A stretch of 52,985 nucleotides of DNA, taken from contig CAJTIU010000031.1 of the NCBI GenBank assembly GCA_910576335.1, forward strand, positions 1 through 52,985, written 5' to 3'. Numbering within the stretch: position 1 is the first letter of the stretch; each line of letters begins with the position of its first letter. Below the pieces are notes generated by a model. The model had not been told where the DNA came from and made no database searches. It was given only the letters and a program-made list of their open reading frames with translations. A program made the position numbers and the translations under genes. This document shows, piece after piece, positions 51,101-52,985 of the stretch. Origin of the DNA: Lachnospiraceae bacterium (lineage in GTDB: Bacteria; Bacillota; Clostridia; Lachnospirales; Lachnospiraceae).

Positions 51101-52791
51101 TTGCAGATAAAATAATCGCTGGTAAAGGATCCGGTTGCGTCTGTGGTGTAAGATGCGACCAACTTGCCATCCTGATACAAACCATATACTGCACCTGCCA
51201 GACTGGCATCGCCCTGGGCATACCCGGTCTTTCGGTCCGTCTTGGTCACTTCCACACGGAATTTCTTCAGGATATTGGTGAAACTGCGTTTAGTGACAAC
51301 ATTCCACTGAACGGGCGCTGTCTGTGAAGCCAGAACCACATAGCGGACAGGGGTATTGACCTCCTCCAATGTATACGGAGTGCTTCCGCTGATCAGCACA
51401 TTTTCAAAACGGGCCACACCGGACGCGTCCGTTACAGCATACTCATCCACAGGCAAGCCCGACAAAGAAGTGCCGTACAGATGGAATGTCATGTCCTTGA
51501 CAAATTTATCCTCCGATGTCTTGATGACCTCAAGCGAACCTCGTTTGAGTTTATTATTGAAGGTCACAGTCGAGGTCTGCCCGCTGACAATTGTTACCTT
51601 CTGGGATTTCTGAGGCTCGCATTTGTCAATATCCTGCTCTGTTACCGTATAGGTACCCGGCATAAGCTGGATATCCACCGTACCGTCTGCCTTCGTTTTC
51701 ACTGTTTTATCCACACCGTTGCCAGTGATATGGAAGCTGATACCGGATACCTTTCCGTCCTCCGACGTTTTCTTGATATGGCCGGTACCATAGGTCTCCG
51801 TATCAATCTTCACATAGAACACAACAGGGTCATCTGCGCCGCACAGCATCGTCTGGAAACCGACGCGTCCCCAGATCAGCATGTCATTGCCCACGCCTGG
51901 AACATTTTTCTGCACGGTAAGCGTTTCCGCACTGGTAATCATACGGCTGCTGGTAAAGGTATATTTGTTCCCGCTGCGGCTCACGCTGATGCCGCTGCCG
52001 CCGGAGAACTTCAAGTCTGCCATGGTGTTGTTGGTATCCGTCAAAGTAAGGGAATACTTTTTTGTTTCCGGATTGTATTTTAAGGTATGAACCTGAGCAG
52101 AACCGCTCCTGTCGGAAGCAAAGCTGGGAATGGTCGCATGCTGCGCCATCTGGGCCAGGATCCAGTCATAGCACTGCTTTGCCGGACGGCCATCAATGGT
52201 GCGCAGGTAATTATCCCCACGGATCCCCGCCGGGCTGGCGTGCAGATCCTGCGGGCTGGTCCTCAACTGCTGCTGGTATTCCCACATGAGGATCTGCGTT
52301 GCGATTGCATAATCATCCTCATTGGTGCCCGGTACCGGCGAACCTTTTCCCGGCTGCCAGCCATAGACGCTGGTGAGCATGATCCCATACTGGGCGGCAT
52401 AGGGCAGGTTCTGGAAGTATGCACTGTTCTTTCCGCTCTGGGAGGTATAGCCGTTATCCGAGGTGCCATAGGCAATACCAGACTCAATGCAGTATACCTG
52501 GCGCGCCTCAGACCCATCTGAAATCATATATTTTTTTCTGGGATTTCCGCCAGAGCTGGTCCTGACCGTCGTATTTCCACTGCTATCATATACCAGATAA
52601 CTGTAGCTGTCAGCCGAATAGTAATAACCGCCATCGGACCCTACATAGTAATCCCCGTAATAAGAAGATACTTTCTGTCCCTCAGACGGTGAAAAAGCAA
52701 AAACCGTTGTCGGCATAATACCAACAGCGGTCAGGATGGAAAGGAATAATGCCAGGAGGCGTTTTCCTTTTTCTTTGAATAATTTTTTCAT
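48145..52791 (-). CDS. Large SpaA/Cna-B-type surface adhesin with thioester domain and VPKTG sorting signal
   Basis: This 1548-residue protein has a signal peptide (to about residue 33) and an N-terminal thioester (TQXA) domain with candidate Cys101 in YCIESG and Gln166 in ATQILMWE. A long series of SpaA/Cna-B repeats with prealbumin-like patterns (GTYTVTE, YGxYxVxE) follows. A Glu/Thr-rich spacer with 31-residue repeats lies at about 630-760. The sorting signal VPKTG (1510-1514) with a hydrophobic helix and a KRKKNKA tail ends the protein. Thioester domains can bind host or surface nucleophiles covalently; Cna-B domains often carry isopeptide bonds. Anchoring by a class B sortase such as that at 14122 is plausible. 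Confidence 0.92.
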   Translation of the reverse strand: MKKLFKEKGKRLLALFLSILTAVGIMPTTVFAFSPSEGQKVSSYYGDYYVGSDGGYYYSADSYSYLVYDSSGNTTVRTSSGGNPRKKYMISDGSEARQVYCIESGIAYGTSDNGYTSQSGKNSAYFQNLPYAAQYGIMLTSVYGWQPGKGSPVPGTNEDDYAIATQILMWEYQQQLRTSPQDLHASPAGIRGDNYLRTIDGRPAKQCYDWILAQMAQHATIPSFASDRSGSAQVHTLKYNPETKKYSLTLTDTNNTMADLKFSGGSGISVSRSGNKYTFTSSRMITSAETLTVQKNVPGVGNDMLIWGRVGFQTMLCGADDPVVFYVKIDTETYGTGHIKKTSEDGKVSGISFHITGNGVDKTVKTKADGTVDIQLMPGTYTVTEQDIDKCEPQKSQKVTIVSGQTSTVTFNNKLKRGSLEVIKTSEDKFVKDMTFHLYGTSLSGLPVDEYAVTDASGVARFENVLISGSTPYTLEEVNTPVRYVVLASQTAPVQWNVVTKRSFTNILKKFRVEVTKTDRKTGYAQGDASLAGAVYGLYQDGKLVASYTTDATGSFTSDYFICNSNWTLREISPSEGYLLDETIYPIPAEPGNFTVELNQIPIGVTEEVIMGRIRLVKHIDAELEDVEKAETQTEAPSENGAEPAEEHGEIVQAVSTVSGGDAKTELELEADAVLSQEAEEKNDTEATVSGGNAQIGSEQEADAALSQETEYENDAEATVSGGEAQTDTDTEETIEDTETETTQETEPETDPHAPVPVPPEDIEASGSEGVIEQPEEGAVFQIYLASAGSYDAAREDERDILTTDTDGFAVSKDLPYGRYIVHQTEGMEGQAFIPDFIVYIRTDDQTYSYILNNTTTSSFIRVEKHDAETGKIIPAAGVGFQVRDLSTGDLIAETIYYPTPVTIDTFFTNEEGWLMLPYELPYGQYELIEVETCYGYVLDSEPVPFTVDGTQDVVVVEKHNMPQKGKIVVAKTGEVFASVTTSDGADKDGADLIYQPVYEIRGLEGATYEIHAAEDIYTPDGTLRAAKGDVVDTVTTGSGGAVSTKELYLGKYEVVETKAPYGMVLNPNPQQVELVYAGQEVDLTETAAGVYNERQKVELGLEKTLELSEKFGIGSNNELANITFGLYAAEDLTAADGSVIPADGLLEIVSLDADGKGTAQTDLPLGSYYLKEHSTDAHYILSGAKYPVTFAYGDQETAVVTIAANDGEPIVNELILGSVSGKKVDEDGKNLGGAKIGLFAPSAKEFTEETAILVTTSAEDGSFQFEDIPYGLWIVREIEQPEGFVLSTDLFPVAVNEDGQVIEVEITNEFIRGNLHLTKFDKDYPENKLSGAVFEVYRDTNGNKELDKDDELLGTMKETEKGQYEMKDLLYGGVLVKEKTAPDGFYLDENVYYVMIDTDGKTYEVENEAGKGFYNQAHKGNLKIVKTSSDGRVEGFSFRVVGDNYDQTFKTDAHGEIFIENLRVGKYTVTEVEDSVSAGYKRPDPVTVELVVDETLTVNVHNDKITVDVPKTGDTSNLWLWIGLMAAGLGGIGACAYGLRKRKKNKA
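50626..50824 (-). repeat. 93-bp tandem repeat within the adhesin gene
   Basis: The segment encoding TVSGG...SQE...NDxEA recurs with a 93-bp (31-codon) period: two full units and a partial third. Both units share ACGGTTGCTTCAG-type words on the + strand (for example TTACGGTTGC at 50631 and 50724). Confidence 0.8.
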
Positions 52792-52914
52792 ATAGATAAA
52801 CCTTCCTTTCGTTTTTGGGCATAAAAAAGCGTCTTCGACACTTCAACCCCCTAACCCCCATTCATGGGGGAATTAGGGGTTCCTTTTTTTTACTTTTTCG
52901 TGCATAATAGTCTT
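52792..52914. other. Adhesin leader and junction with the IS91-like element
   Basis: On the minus strand, a small hairpin AGTGTC/GACGCT (52842-52828) followed by T6 lies between a larger hairpin and the AAAGGAAGG ribosome site, resembling an attenuator in the adhesin leader. On the + strand the larger hairpin (52845-52881) is followed by T8 (52884-52891), so it can act as a rightward terminator or an IS91-type end. Confidence 0.5.
52845..52891 (+). terminator. Strong hairpin with T8 on the + strand
   Basis: Left arm 52845-52861 (AACCCCCTAACCCCCAT) pairs with 52864-52881 with one or two bulges, and T8 follows. It lies 24 bp before the IS91-like start codon. Confidence 0.65.
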
Positions 52915-52985
52915 ATGAATATTTTACAGAAAATCTTTTCCGACCATTATGAAGAAATTAAATTTACCCTTCATCCCAGAAAAAC
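52915..52985 (+). CDS. IS91-like transposase, N-terminal start (runs off the window)
   Basis: The frame from ATG 52915 reads MNILQKIFSDHYEEIKFTLH and continues to the window end. This start is characteristic of IS91/IS1294-group transposases of Clostridia, preceding their zinc-binding domain. The C-terminal remnant of a related transposase lies at 7981-8433 in the same orientation. Only 23 codons are visible, so identification rests on recall of the family start. Confidence 0.6.
   Translation, partial: MNILQKIFSDHYEEIKFTLHPRK

Overview
This window is about 53 kb of accessory DNA from a low-to-mid GC Firmicute, most likely a gut Lachnospiraceae/Clostridiales genome. The support is the mixture of Tn916-type integrase and excisionase, a MobA/MobL relaxase, BceAB/FtsX-type ABC transporters with OmpR two-component systems, a class B sortase, an SpaA-type surface protein, and strong AGGAGG ribosome binding sites throughout. 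I see no tRNA, rRNA, CRISPR array or housekeeping gene.

Region 1 (1-7146) is an integrative mobilizable element. It holds a candidate MOBQ-type oriT (38-149), AT-rich cargo (TfoX N-domain protein, signal peptidase II-like protein), a MobA/MobL relaxase, a CHC2 primase-like protein, a VapE-like helicase, a cluster of GTTGC repeats, and Tn916-type Xis and Int. Its int-side end cuts an IS3-family transposase (7147-7981), which in turn sits inside the remnant of an IS91-like transposase (7982-8433). Three elements are therefore nested. The first bases of another IS91-like transposase lie at the extreme right end (52915-52985).

Region 2 (8.9-13.9 kb) is a sensor/transporter operon: small HTH protein, OmpR regulator, histidine kinase, ABC ATPase, ABC-2 permease and a small exported protein. 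A direct-repeat operator precedes the ABC genes. Region 3 (14029-18290) is a 4.26-kb unit bounded by a 40-bp near-perfect inverted repeat. It carries a class B sortase, a tyrosine recombinase with a palindromic core-like site upstream, a second small HTH protein, an AlbA_2/Schlafen-type protein and an XRE regulator. Region 4 (18.4-25.7 kb, minus strand) is a second transporter/two-component operon. Region 5 (25.7-31.6 kb) is a run of single-gene functions: GrpB, GNATs, CPBP protease, nucleotidyltransferase, SdpI-like, and small membrane and hypothetical proteins.

Region 6 (31.8-44.5 kb, minus strand) is a third transporter array: OmpR regulator and kinase, one ATPase, three tandem giant FtsX-type permeases that all begin with the same nine-residue motif, and a LytTR/GHKL two-component pair. 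Three promoters (44.45, 42.62 and 18.46 kb) share one operator architecture, and the third now points at no gene. Region 7 (44.5-52.8 kb) holds an XRE/DUF3796 pair with operator palindromes, signal peptidase I, a frameshifted sigma-like gene, a zinc-finger protein, a probable structured noncoding RNA, a small membrane protein and a 1548-residue thioester/SpaA-type adhesin with a VPKTG sorting signal.

Taken together the genes look like an envelope-stress and antimicrobial-peptide sensing/export island combined with sortase-anchored surface display, assembled by several mobile elements. Two short repeat families, the 40-bp inverted repeat and four copies of a motif containing TAGAATCCACGCTT, sit at module boundaries and are the main unexplained signals.
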